Part shown: in pieces, positions 8,403-15,563 of the stretch
Position numbering within the stretch: the first letter of the stretch is position 1
Layout: each line of letters begins with the position of its first letter
Assembly (NCBI GenBank): GCA_016932835.1
Contig: JAFGCD010000106.1
Span: 1-44,482, forward strand
DNA from: Sedimentisphaerales bacterium
GTDB taxonomy: Bacteria; Planctomycetota; Phycisphaerae; Sedimentisphaerales; Anaerobacaceae
Length of the DNA: 44,482 nt
Direction of reading: 5' to 3'
The notes under the pieces: generated by a model
Databases searched by the model: none
Seen by the model: only the letters and a program-made list of their open reading frames with translations
What the model was told of the DNA's origin: nothing
Position numbers and translations under genes: made by a program

Positions 8403-9098
8403 ATGCCAATGACGCTGATAGACCTTCGAACAAAACAATGCCTGTTCTGTGCCGAAACGATACAGGCCGAGGCGATAAAGTGCCGATTCTGCGGCGAGTT
8501 CCTCAATACGGCAAAGGCCAAGGCGCTGGAGGCGGCGGCACAGGCCGAGGATTTTGGCACTGAGGGCGAAGAAGGCCAGGACGACATTTTGTTTGCCGGC
8601 AGGCCTTCGCTTTGGGGAATCGCGGCTGACTCGGTCATAGGGGCGTTTTTCTGTGTTTTAGGGGGGCTTATAGTCAAACTCCCCATAGAAAAGCTGGTCG
8701 GCCTGGAGTTGACAGTCAGTCAAGCGGCTACTTTTGCGCAATACCGGGTTCTGGTTGGGCTTGGGGTCATCTGCGTTGTCCTTTCCATTCTGGCGGTCAA
8801 GGTTATCAGGCTGAAAATGATATATTACGAGGTCTCGCCGGACAGAATCGAGTGGAGCAGGGGTATTCTGGACAGGCGGGTTGACAATCTGGATATGTTC
8901 CGGGTGATTGACCTGAAGCTGCGGCGGAACATCCTGGACTGCATGTTGGGGGTCGGGACGGTGAACCTGATTACGACGGACAAGACGGATCCGGAATTCC
9001 ATTTCGAGAAGGTGCGGAATTGCAGGCTACTCTACGACGTGATCAAGAAGGCAAGCCTCGAGGCCGACAGGAACACCGGGGTGGTGCATCTGGAATAG
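8403..9098 (+). CDS. Zinc-ribbon, membrane, bacterial PH-domain protein
   Basis: A 231-residue protein if the ATG at 8403 is used; the frame is open back to a GTG at 8346, and neither start has a clear SD. N-terminus: a zinc ribbon with two CxxC pairs (CLFC...CRFCGEFL), then an Ala/Glu-rich linker. Two membrane segments follow (around SVIGAFFCVLGGLIV and VLVGLGVICVVLSILAV). The C-terminal half is a bPH_2 (PH-like) domain: YYEVSPDRIEWSRGILDRRVDNLDMFRVIDLKL ... TVNLITTDKTDPEF. Such proteins are membrane-associated with unknown ligands. It has a gene to itself; the downstream small-RNA candidate may share or follow its transcript. Confidence 0.8.
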   Translation: MPMTLIDLRTKQCLFCAETIQAEAIKCRFCGEFLNTAKAKALEAAAQAEDFGTEGEEGQDDILFAGRPSLWGIAADSVIGAFFCVLGGLIVKLPIEKLVGLELTVSQAATFAQYRVLVGLGVICVVLSILAVKVIRLKMIYYEVSPDRIEWSRGILDRRVDNLDMFRVIDLKLRRNILDCMLGVGTVNLITTDKTDPEFHFEKVRNCRLLYDVIKKASLEADRNTGVVHLE

Positions 9099-9135
9099 CA
9101 ATTTTGGGAATCTCTGTTAATATAGGTAATTTTCC

Positions 9136-9164
9136 TTGACAAACCAGCAGGGATATGGTAATTT
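9136..9164 (+). promoter_or_regulatory. Sigma-70-like promoter for the candidate small RNA
   Basis: A perfect -35 box TTGACA at 9136-9141 is followed, after exactly 17 bases, by TAATTT at 9159-9164. The -10 is only a partial match. Transcription would begin near 9171, directly before the first arm of the structured element. No open reading frame follows on this strand. Confidence 0.5.
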
Positions 9165-9170
9165 TCGGAG

Positions 9171-9263
9171 TTAAGCGGTTAAGTCTGCTGTGTACCTTAG
9201 GTACTCCCTTCCGAGTATGCCTAACGCCTGAGGGAAGTTGCTATCGCAGATAGCCGCTTTTTT
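9171..9263 (+). ncRNA. Candidate pseudoknotted small RNA with its own terminator
   Basis: A ~90-base element with several mutually compatible pairings. A 10-bp hairpin joins TTAGGTACTC (9197-9206) to GAGTA-tg-CCTAA (9213-9224, two-base bulge). Its six-base loop CCTTCC contains CTTCC (9208-9212), which can pair with GGAAG at 9233-9237, an H-type pseudoknot with an 8-base linker. A 6-bp terminator-like hairpin GCTATC-gca-GATAGC (9240-9254) precedes six T (9258-9263). A closing helix AAGCG (9173-9177) with CGCTT (9255-9259) would tie the ends together. A palindrome GTACC-tta-GGTAC (9192-9204) offers an alternative fold. It lies between convergent genes, so it is not a leader of either. It matches no RNA family that I recognise. 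Confidence 0.5.
9240..9263 (+). terminator. Rho-independent terminator of the RNA candidate
   Basis: A 6-bp stem GCTATC/GATAGC with a GCA loop is followed by CG and a T run at 9258-9263. It could also terminate read-through from the PH-domain gene, which ends at 9098. Confidence 0.6.
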
Positions 9264-9275
9264 CATGCGCTTTTT

Positions 9276-9310
9276 GGGGTTCCGGGGGTTTTTCGGGGGG
9301 GGGTCGGGGG
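9276..9310 (+). other. G-quadruplex-type tract
   Basis: Four G runs (9276-9279, 9284-9288, 9295-9303, 9306-9310) are separated by loops of 4, 6 and 2 bases. It lies just past the stop of ogt, so the ogt transcript would carry the C-rich complement. Confidence 0.6.
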
Positions 9311-9325
9311 TGCTTGTTGGCGGCT

Positions 9326-9838
9326 TCATTTCGCCATTTCGTTTTCGTGTTTGAGCAATCTTGCCTTTAAGGTTTTGCCGCCCGGGGCTGAGAATCCGCC
9401 TAAGTTTTTATCAGATCGTAAGATACGATGGCACGGAATAATCAGCGGCAGCGGGTTTGTGGCCAGTGCGTTTCCCACTGCCCTGGCTGCGGCGGGCCTG
9501 CCGAGCTTCCCGGCCAATTGACCGTAGCTTGCTATTTTGCCCAATCTAACTTTACGACAGGCATTGAGGACTTGTCTCTGGAAGGGGGTAAAGCCGGTCA
9601 GGTCGATAGGGATATCGTCGCCAAACTCGATGGCTTTGCCTGCGAAATAGTCTGCAATTCTCCTTTGTATGTGCATGAAATAGATTCTGTCGGGTGCGGC
9701 ATCGTGGTAATGATGTGTTAATTCTGCTTTGACCATGCTTGCTTTCGCAGCGGGCAGGCATGTTCGGCGCAGGGCATTTTCGGTGCCGGCGATGCCGCAA
9801 TAGCCCCATTTTGTTCTGAAGACGGCGTATTTTGTCAT
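9326..9838 (-). CDS. ogt: Methylated-DNA--protein-cysteine methyltransferase
   Basis: A DNA repair protein that moves the alkyl group from O6-alkylguanine to its own Cys (suicide reaction). The C-terminal domain carries the invariant active-site motif PCHR (in LIIPCHRILRS), preceded by the helix-turn-helix signature TPFQRQVLNACRKVRLGKIASYGQLA and the Arg finger RAVGNAL, and followed by LGGFSAPGGKTLKARLL. The N-terminal ribonuclease-like domain is shorter and poorly conserved. With the ATG at 9838 the protein has 170 residues, the usual size for this family. The longer frame to 9943 would need a TTG start and lacks an SD, so 9838 is preferred (AGAG about 10 bases upstream). It is divergent from pheA. 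Confidence 0.9.
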   Translation of the reverse strand: MTKYAVFRTKWGYCGIAGTENALRRTCLPAAKASMVKAELTHHYHDAAPDRIYFMHIQRRIADYFAGKAIEFGDDIPIDLTGFTPFQRQVLNACRKVRLGKIASYGQLAGKLGRPAAARAVGNALATNPLPLIIPCHRILRSDKNLGGFSAPGGKTLKARLLKHENEMAK

Positions 9839-10008
9839 TTTCTGCATTCTCTGGCGGAAAAATAGTGCGTTCGAGGCTATTTCTAATGAGCCAAAATCGT
9901 TGACGCAAGTGGAAAATTCTGTTATAAATATTGGCTTTTCCAAAAACCGGACACAGACCGGCGCGCGACAATTGCAGCGTTGTTTCTCATGTTTGGCGGA
10001 TATATTAT

Positions 10009-11079
10009 ATGTCTCTTGACGATTACAGAAAGCAAATAGACGACCTTGACCATCGGCTGGTTCAATTGCTCAACGAGCGTGCGCGTGTAGTTGTTGATAT
10101 AGGCAAGCTCAAGGACAAAACCGCCCGCCCGGCCTATGCGCCGGACCGCGAGAAGGACGTTTTTGACAGGATAACCAAGGCCAATACCGGTCCTCTGCCG
10201 GACAAGTGTCTTGTGGCGATTTGGCGTGAGCTGATGAGCGGCTCGCTGATTTTAGAGAGGCCTCTGCGGATCGGCTACCTTGGTCCGCAGGGCAGTTTCA
10301 GTCACACCGCGGCTATGCTGAAGTTCGGCCAGAGCGTCGAATACGAACCCGTCACCAATATTGCGAGCATTTTCGAAGAGGTCAGCAAGGGACATTGCGA
10401 TCTGGGTCTGGCGCCTGTTGAGAATACGATGGGCGGCGGGGTCATAGAGACTCTCGATGCCCTTATCGATTCGGACGTGAAGATTTGTGCGGAGATATTG
10501 ATGGCGATACACCACAATCTTCTGGCGAACTGCGCGTTGGCTGATGTCGAGAAGATATACTCGAAGCCGGAGGTATTCGCACAATGCCGCGGCTGGCTGG
10601 GTGCGACGTTCAAGAACGCTCAGACCATAGCAGTGGCGTCAACGGCCCGTGCTGCGCAGATGGCTGCTGAGGAGGCGGGCGCCGCGGCGATAGGCTCGGC
10701 GGTGGCGGCTGAACTTTATGGTTTGAATATTATCTGCGAGAATATCGAGGATATTGCAAACAACGTAACGCGATTTTTGATAATCGGACGAGAAGACGCC
10801 AAGGCTACCGGGGAGGACAAGACCGCCATATTGTTCAGCACTGCTCACAAAGCCGGGGCGCTGTCGGACGTACTGGATGTTTTCAAGAAGCACGAGATCA
10901 ATCTTACGAATATAGAGTCCCGGCCGAGCAGAAAGCGGGAGTGGGAATACTACTTTTTCATGGATTTTCTGGGCCACAGGACGGATAAGCGTGTGCAGGA
11001 CGGGTTGGATGAGGCCCGAAAGCACTGTCTGCAACTGTCGATACTGGGCAGTTTTCCCAGAGCGACGGAACTACTGTGA
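10009..11079 (+). CDS. pheA: Bifunctional chorismate mutase/prephenate dehydratase (P-protein)
   Basis: Converts chorismate to prephenate and then to phenylpyruvate in phenylalanine synthesis. With the ATG at 10009 it has 356 residues. Residues ~1-80 form an AroQ-type chorismate mutase helix bundle (DDLDHRLVQLLNERARVV, Y-PDREK). Residues ~87-265 form the prephenate dehydratase domain (GYLGPQGSFSH, APVENTMGG, and the catalytic TRF motif in NNVTRFLI). Residues ~275-350 are an ACT domain with GALSDVLDVF and the phenylalanine-binding ESRP, so feedback inhibition by Phe is expected. The frame extends back to 9931 but those residues are unlike the family. GGCGGA upstream of 10009 is the likely SD. 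It stands alone or leads the following central-metabolism genes. Confidence 0.95.
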   Translation: MSLDDYRKQIDDLDHRLVQLLNERARVVVDIGKLKDKTARPAYAPDREKDVFDRITKANTGPLPDKCLVAIWRELMSGSLILERPLRIGYLGPQGSFSHTAAMLKFGQSVEYEPVTNIASIFEEVSKGHCDLGLAPVENTMGGGVIETLDALIDSDVKICAEILMAIHHNLLANCALADVEKIYSKPEVFAQCRGWLGATFKNAQTIAVASTARAAQMAAEEAGAAAIGSAVAAELYGLNIICENIEDIANNVTRFLIIGREDAKATGEDKTAILFSTAHKAGALSDVLDVFKKHEINLTNIESRPSRKREWEYYFFMDFLGHRTDKRVQDGLDEARKHCLQLSILGSFPRATELL

Positions 11080-11163
11080 TTTAATGAATCGTTCGCAGCC
11101 TGCGGTTTGCGCGGTTACGGATTATAGATCGAAATTCGAGATAAAAATAATCAGGAGATTCTT

Positions 11164-11925
11164 ATGAGAAAGCCGTTTGCAACCGGCAATTGGAAGATGA
11201 ATACCGACAGCAGCAGCAGTGTTGCACTTGCTAAGGGCGTCGCCGACGGCTCGACCGAATTAGCCGGAAGGGCCGTCGATGTTGCGATCTGTCCGCCGTT
11301 TGTATATTTGCAGAGTGTGATTCGTGCCGTCAGTTCGTCGAACATTGCGGTCGGCGCACAGGACGTTTACTTCGAAGAGAAGGGCGCCTTCACCGGCGAG
11401 ATAAGCACATCGATGCTGAAAGGGATCGGCTGCACGTATGTTCTCTGCGGCCATTCCGAGCGCCGGCATGTTCTCGGCGAGGGCGATGAATTGGTCAACA
11501 AGAAGCTTACCGCCGCAATCGGGGGAGGCTTGCTGCCGATACTGTGTGTGGGTGAGCTGCAGTCGGAGCGAGAGGCCAGGCAGACCGAGCAAGTGGTCAA
11601 GAGGCATATAGAAGAAGGTCTGGCGGGTATCGGCGAAGAGAAACTCTCGGCGGTGACGATTGCATATGAGCCTGTATGGGCTATCGGAACGGGACTGACA
11701 GCGACGCCCGACCAGGCCCAGGAAGTCCATGCATTCATACGAAAGCTCCTTGCCGAGCTGTATGACGACGAAGCGGCGCAGGCGACTCGCATTCTCTACG
11801 GCGGCTCGGTCAAGCCGGGCAATACGGCGGAACTCATGTCGCAGGGCGATATCGACGGAGTGCTCGTCGGAGGCGCGAGCTTGAAAGTCGAAGATTTTCT
11901 CGCGATAATTCAGGCGGCGGTATAG
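11164..11925 (+). CDS. tpiA: Triosephosphate isomerase
   Basis: A glycolytic enzyme that interconverts dihydroxyacetone phosphate and glyceraldehyde 3-phosphate. Its 253 residues match the standard length. All landmarks are present: GNWKMN with the active-site Lys near the N-terminus, CGHSERR with the electrophilic His, AYEPVWAIGTG with the catalytic Glu and start of the mobile loop 6, YGGSVKPGN, and GVLVGGASLK binding the phosphate. SD AGGAG lies just upstream (about 11153). secG follows after 54 bases, the same tpiA-secG order as in many bacteria. Confidence 0.97.
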   Translation: MRKPFATGNWKMNTDSSSSVALAKGVADGSTELAGRAVDVAICPPFVYLQSVIRAVSSSNIAVGAQDVYFEEKGAFTGEISTSMLKGIGCTYVLCGHSERRHVLGEGDELVNKKLTAAIGGGLLPILCVGELQSEREARQTEQVVKRHIEEGLAGIGEEKLSAVTIAYEPVWAIGTGLTATPDQAQEVHAFIRKLLAELYDDEAAQATRILYGGSVKPGNTAELMSQGDIDGVLVGGASLKVEDFLAIIQAAV

Positions 11926-11979
11926 CTGGGGCTTTACGGTTCGCCTTTCTGGAACAAGGATATTTTTAGAGGATCAAAT

Positions 11980-12357
11980 ATGACGACTTTTTCCTTTGTG
12001 GCAGTCAGTTTCATTATGAATGTCGTAGCGGTTTTGTTCGTCCTGTGCAGCATAGTTCTTGTCCTGGTCATTCTGATTCAGAAAGGACGAGGGGGCGGAT
12101 TGAGTGCGGCGTTCGGCGGCGGCGGTGCGGGTTCTATCTTAGGCTCGAAGACGGGAGACTTCCTGACATGGGTTACTATTGTCATGGTAGGTCTTTTTCT
12201 GCTTCTCGCTGTTCTTATGGCGAAGTTTTACCGTCCAAGCATCGGCAGTTATGGGGGTTCTGGGTCGGCGCAGCAGAGTCAGCCTGCCGGGTCGGATTCG
12301 CCGCCGACTATGGGCGAGGCCAATTCCATCGATGATTCGGGCTCTTCCGGCGGTTAG
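11980..12357 (+). CDS. secG: Protein-export membrane protein SecG
   Basis: A small subunit of the SecYEG translocon. It has 125 residues with two membrane helices (about 8-30 and 62-82) joined by the conserved cytoplasmic loop IQKGRGGGLSAAFGGGGAGSILGSKTGDFLT, which I read as the SecG signature. The C-terminal ~40 residues are a hydrophilic Ser/Gly/Gln-rich tail, typical of longer SecG variants. SD AGAGGA lies about 7 bases before the ATG. Confidence 0.93.
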   Translation: MTTFSFVAVSFIMNVVAVLFVLCSIVLVLVILIQKGRGGGLSAAFGGGGAGSILGSKTGDFLTWVTIVMVGLFLLLAVLMAKFYRPSIGSYGGSGSAQQSQPAGSDSPPTMGEANSIDDSGSSGG

Positions 12358-12413
12358 AATTGATTGTCTCCGGGCGTTATATACAGGGCGGTTTGTTTTG
12401 AGAGCGTAACGGC

Positions 12414-13298
12414 ATGATAAACAGCATGACAGGATATGGCGAAGCAGAGGGCGAAGTTGACGGCATTACTTATGCAGTGACAGTCAAGGCCGTTAACAAC
12501 CGCTACCTGAAGGTCATCTCTAAGCTTCCGGAAGTCGCCGCCTTTCTCGACGAGGACATCGAGCGGTTAATCAGGACGAGCCTGTCGCGTGGCACGGTGA
12601 ACTACTCGCTTCGGCTGAAGGATATTTCGGGCAACTCGCTTTTCGACATTGACGAGGAGGCGCTTCAGGTTCTGGTGGAGAAACTCGGTCGCATCGCCTT
12701 GCCTGACGGGGCTAAGAAGTCGATAGACGTTACCGGCCTGCTGACTCTGCCCGGCATTCTCAGGCCTGTTCAGCCCGACGCAGAAGCGGCCGAACGAATG
12801 AAACGCAAGGTTATTGAAATCAGCATTGAGGCATTAAATCGGCTTAAGGAAATGAGGGCCGCTGAAGGCGCCGCACTGGAAGCCGATCTAATGAAAAACT
12901 GCGGCGAGATAGAGCAGAGCATGCAGCGTGTTCGATCGCTGGGCGCGACGGTCGTCCAGGAATATGCAAAAAAGCTGAAAAAGAGGGTTAACGACCTGTT
13001 GGTCCGGGCCGAGTTGAAACTCGACGAAGAGGCCCTTGCCAGGGAGGTCGCCATCTATGCGGACCGCTCGGACATATCAGAGGAACTGGCGCGATTGGGA
13101 TCCCACTTGCAGCAGTTCGAGCAAACTTGCCAGAGCAACAGCCAGGCCGGGCGCAGGCTCGACTTCATCAGCCAGGAGATGCTCAGGGAGGCCAACACGA
13201 TCGCCAGCAAGTCCTCCAATGCGGATATCAGTTGCGCGGTCGTGGATATTAAGTGTCATGTGGACCGTATCAAGGAGCAAGTCCAGAACGTAGAATGA
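12414..13298 (+). CDS. yicC: YicC-family endoribonuclease
   Basis: A 294-residue protein of the YicC/YloC family. It starts with the family hallmark MINSMTGYGEAEG, followed by VKAVNNRYLKV. The C-terminal DUF1732 region ends in RRLDFISQEMLREANTIASKSSNADIS and VDIKCHVDRIKEQVQNVE, which is nearly invariant in the family. Characterised members are hexameric endoribonucleases. A long central coiled-coil region (~130-230) is apparent. It sits directly upstream of gmk, the conserved yicC-gmk-rpoZ-coaBC arrangement. Confidence 0.95.
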   Translation: MINSMTGYGEAEGEVDGITYAVTVKAVNNRYLKVISKLPEVAAFLDEDIERLIRTSLSRGTVNYSLRLKDISGNSLFDIDEEALQVLVEKLGRIALPDGAKKSIDVTGLLTLPGILRPVQPDAEAAERMKRKVIEISIEALNRLKEMRAAEGAALEADLMKNCGEIEQSMQRVRSLGATVVQEYAKKLKKRVNDLLVRAELKLDEEALAREVAIYADRSDISEELARLGSHLQQFEQTCQSNSQAGRRLDFISQEMLREANTIASKSSNADISCAVVDIKCHVDRIKEQVQNVE

Positions 13299-13352
13299 GA
13301 GAAGGCGCGAGCGAGACGCAACCAATCTCCCAATCACCGGACGGCGAGAGTA

Positions 13353-13955
13353 ATGGCACGAACGAAAGATACACACGGCAAAGTGGCGATAATCAGCGGT
13401 CCTTCCGGGGTTGGTAAGAGCACCATTTGCAGGGAGCTGGTTAAGAGGCTGGAGAATGTGTATCTTAGCGTTTCGATGACGACGCGAGAGAAGAGTGAAG
13501 AGGAAGTTGACGGCAAGGATTACTGGTTCGTTTCGGAAGAGGATTTTCGTCGTCGCATCGATGAGGGTTTGTTTCTGGAATATGCCGAGGTATTCGGCAG
13601 TCTCTACGGGACCCCCGCCGATAAGATCGAGGAGGCGAGAGAAGCCGGGAAGTTGGTCCTTCTCGAGATCGATGTCCAGGGCGCCAGGCAGGTAAAAGCG
13701 GTTTTTGCCGATGCGGCTATGATATTCATTCTGCCGCCCAGCGCCAAGATTCTTGCTGAGCGACTTGACGGTCGCGGCAGGGATGCTGCGGAGGTCGCGG
13801 CGGAAAGGCTGATGGGGGCCGACGCCGAGATAGCGGCGGCATGGCGGTACTATGAGCACATGGTTATCAACGATAACCTGGCCCAGGCGGTTGATGAATG
13901 TGTGAAGATTATTGAGAATATGCGATCAGCAAATAGACAAAACAACGAAGGATGA
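13353..13955 (+). CDS. gmk: Guanylate kinase
   Basis: Phosphorylates GMP to GDP with ATP. It has 200 residues, standard size. It contains the P-loop SGPSGVGKST near the N-terminus, the GMP-binding segment SVSMTTREKSEEEVDGKDYWFVSEEDF, LYGTP, the LLEIDVQGARQV strand with catalytic residues, and the lid and C-terminal RL-GR motifs. It lies between yicC and rpoZ in the usual order; the rpoZ start follows 10 bases after its stop. Confidence 0.97.
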   Translation: MARTKDTHGKVAIISGPSGVGKSTICRELVKRLENVYLSVSMTTREKSEEEVDGKDYWFVSEEDFRRRIDEGLFLEYAEVFGSLYGTPADKIEEAREAGKLVLLEIDVQGARQVKAVFADAAMIFILPPSAKILAERLDGRGRDAAEVAAERLMGADAEIAAAWRYYEHMVINDNLAQAVDECVKIIENMRSANRQNNEG

Positions 13956-13965
13956 GATACGAAAG

Positions 13966-14202
13966 ATGATAGACGAACTCAAGAGCGACAAAATAGTACA
14001 GAAAGTCGGCGGCAAGTACAAGCTGACGGCCCTGGTTCAGAAGCGTATGGCCGAGCTTGTTCAGGGCTCTCGGCCCCTTATCGAGGATACAGAGGGCAAA
14101 ACTCTGCTCGAAATCGTTATCCAGGAGATTCTGCAGGATAAAATTGCAGTAGAAGGGGCCCCCGGCGACAAAGACGTCCCGAATCCGGATGCCGAGGAGT
14201 AG
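13966..14202 (+). CDS. rpoZ: RNA polymerase omega subunit
   Basis: A 78-residue protein starting MIDELKSDKIVQKVGGKYKLTALVQKRMAEL. The fold of omega (helices around LTALVQKRMAELVQGSRPLI and TLLEIVIQEILQDKI) is recognisable, and its position directly after gmk supports the assignment. The open frame begins earlier at 13912 inside gmk; 13966 is preferred because the residues match from there and GAAAG precedes the ATG. The C-terminal acidic tail (NPDAEE) is variable in the family. Omega helps assemble the beta-prime subunit. Confidence 0.85.
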   Translation: MIDELKSDKIVQKVGGKYKLTALVQKRMAELVQGSRPLIEDTEGKTLLEIVIQEILQDKIAVEGAPGDKDVPNPDAEE

Positions 14203-14299
14203 TTGCAGGGCACATGGCGGATGAATCGGCCGGCTCCGTTTTGCTGCAGCCGAGCCTTCGCCAGCCCTTGATTCCTTCGCTTCCCGGTCGTTTGACGGT

Positions 14300-14929
14300 A
14301 TGCCAATGTCTGAGAAAACGGCACATCCCGATAGTCCTCAAGGCGGTCGCTTGGCTGCGATTGAATCGGTTAAACCCTGCGTGCTGTTGGGTGTCAGCGG
14401 CGGTGTTGCGGCCTATAAGGCCGTCGATCTTGCCAGCAAGCTGACCTCGTTGGGAGCCGCCGTCAAGACCGTTATGACTGAGAACGCCTGCCGATTTGTC
14501 GGAGCAAAGAGCTTCGAGGCCGTGACGTGCTCTGCGGTATATACGAGCATGTGGAGCGACCCGGCCGAGCATAACGATTCTCATATCGGGCTTGTGGATT
14601 GGTGTGACATTTTAGTGATCGCGCCGGCGACGGCGAATATCATCGGCAAGGCCGCCGCGGGTATCTGCGACGACCTGCTCAGCACAATATTCTGTGCCGC
14701 ATGGGGCAAAGCGATACTGCTCGCCCCGGCTATGAACCGCAATATGTGGGGCAGTCCCGCCGTACAGAGGAATGTCGGTGCGCTGAAAGAAATCGGGGTC
14801 GAAATGACAGGGCCCGTCGAGGGCCGCCTGGCAAACGGCGACATCGGCATCGGGAGAATGGCCGAGCCGCGCGACATCATGTTCGCTATTGACACAATCG
14901 TTTCGCGAATCAAGAAAAGCGAAAAGTAG
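14300..14929 (+). CDS. coaC: Phosphopantothenoylcysteine decarboxylase (CoaC)
   Basis: An FMN flavoprotein that decarboxylates phosphopantothenoylcysteine to phosphopantetheine in CoA synthesis. It has 209 residues, a single domain instead of the usual CoaBC fusion. The flavoprotein start LLGVSGGVAAYKAVDL, the active-site His95 (SHIGLVDW), APATANIIGKAAAGICDDLL and the PAMNRNMW motif (143-150) are all present. In the substrate-recognition clamp, where most enzymes read ACGDxGxGRM, this one reads ANGDIGIGRM, so the conserved Cys that donates a proton to the intermediate is Asn179. The partner ligase coaB follows after 12 bases. Confidence 0.9.
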   Translation: MPMSEKTAHPDSPQGGRLAAIESVKPCVLLGVSGGVAAYKAVDLASKLTSLGAAVKTVMTENACRFVGAKSFEAVTCSAVYTSMWSDPAEHNDSHIGLVDWCDILVIAPATANIIGKAAAGICDDLLSTIFCAAWGKAILLAPAMNRNMWGSPAVQRNVGALKEIGVEMTGPVEGRLANGDIGIGRMAEPRDIMFAIDTIVSRIKKSEK

Positions 14930-14941
14930 AAGAAACTCGAG

Positions 14942-15559
14942 ATGCACTTCCTCATTACAGCAGGCGGAACGAGAGAATACATCGATCCGGTCCGCTTCAT
15001 TTCCAATGCAAGCAGCGGGAGGATGGGCTGTGCGCTGGTTCGAGCGGCGCTTAGGGCCGGCCATAAGGTGACATTGATAACGGCGCCGAGCTCCCAGCAC
15101 GTGCCTGCCGGCGTGACACTCATCAAAGTCGAGACGGCCTCCGAGATGTTCCAGGCCGTCAAGAGGCACTTCGCAAAATGCGATTGCCTGATAATGGCCG
15201 CCGCCGTTGCCGATTATGCGCCGGCACGGCCCGCCAAAACCAAAATGAAAAAGACAGCTAACCTGCTGACGCTCAAACTCAGGCCCACAGCCGATATTTT
15301 GAAGTGGGCCGGCAGTCATAAGAATAGCGGGCAGGTCGTCGCCGGATTTGCACTGGAAGACAAGGCCTTGAAGAGACGCGCAGAAAAGAAGATGCTGGAG
15401 AAGAATCTGGACATGATCGTCGCCAACACTCCCGAAGCGATCGCCGCCGAGAGATCGACGGTCTGGATAAAGACGGCCTGCGCCGACTGGACCAAAATAG
15501 AGAACGCATCAAAGCAAACCATCGCCCGGAAGATTATCCGCACGATCGAGAGGAGATAG
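14942..15559 (+). CDS. coaB: Phosphopantothenate--cysteine ligase (CoaB)
   Basis: Joins cysteine to 4'-phosphopantothenate using CTP. Its 205 residues match the CoaB domain alone. Hallmarks are FLITAGGTREYIDPVRFISNASSGRMG (nucleotide-binding loop), MAAAVADYAPA, the Lys-rich loop KTKMKK, FALED and the DMIVANTP motif. In most bacteria this domain is fused behind CoaC; here the two are separate adjacent genes, so a one-gene CoaBC has been split, or was never fused, in this lineage. SD is weak (AGAAGAAA). Confidence 0.92.
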   Translation: MHFLITAGGTREYIDPVRFISNASSGRMGCALVRAALRAGHKVTLITAPSSQHVPAGVTLIKVETASEMFQAVKRHFAKCDCLIMAAAVADYAPARPAKTKMKKTANLLTLKLRPTADILKWAGSHKNSGQVVAGFALEDKALKRRAEKKMLEKNLDMIVANTPEAIAAERSTVWIKTACADWTKIENASKQTIARKIIRTIERR

Positions 15560-15563
15560 CAGG

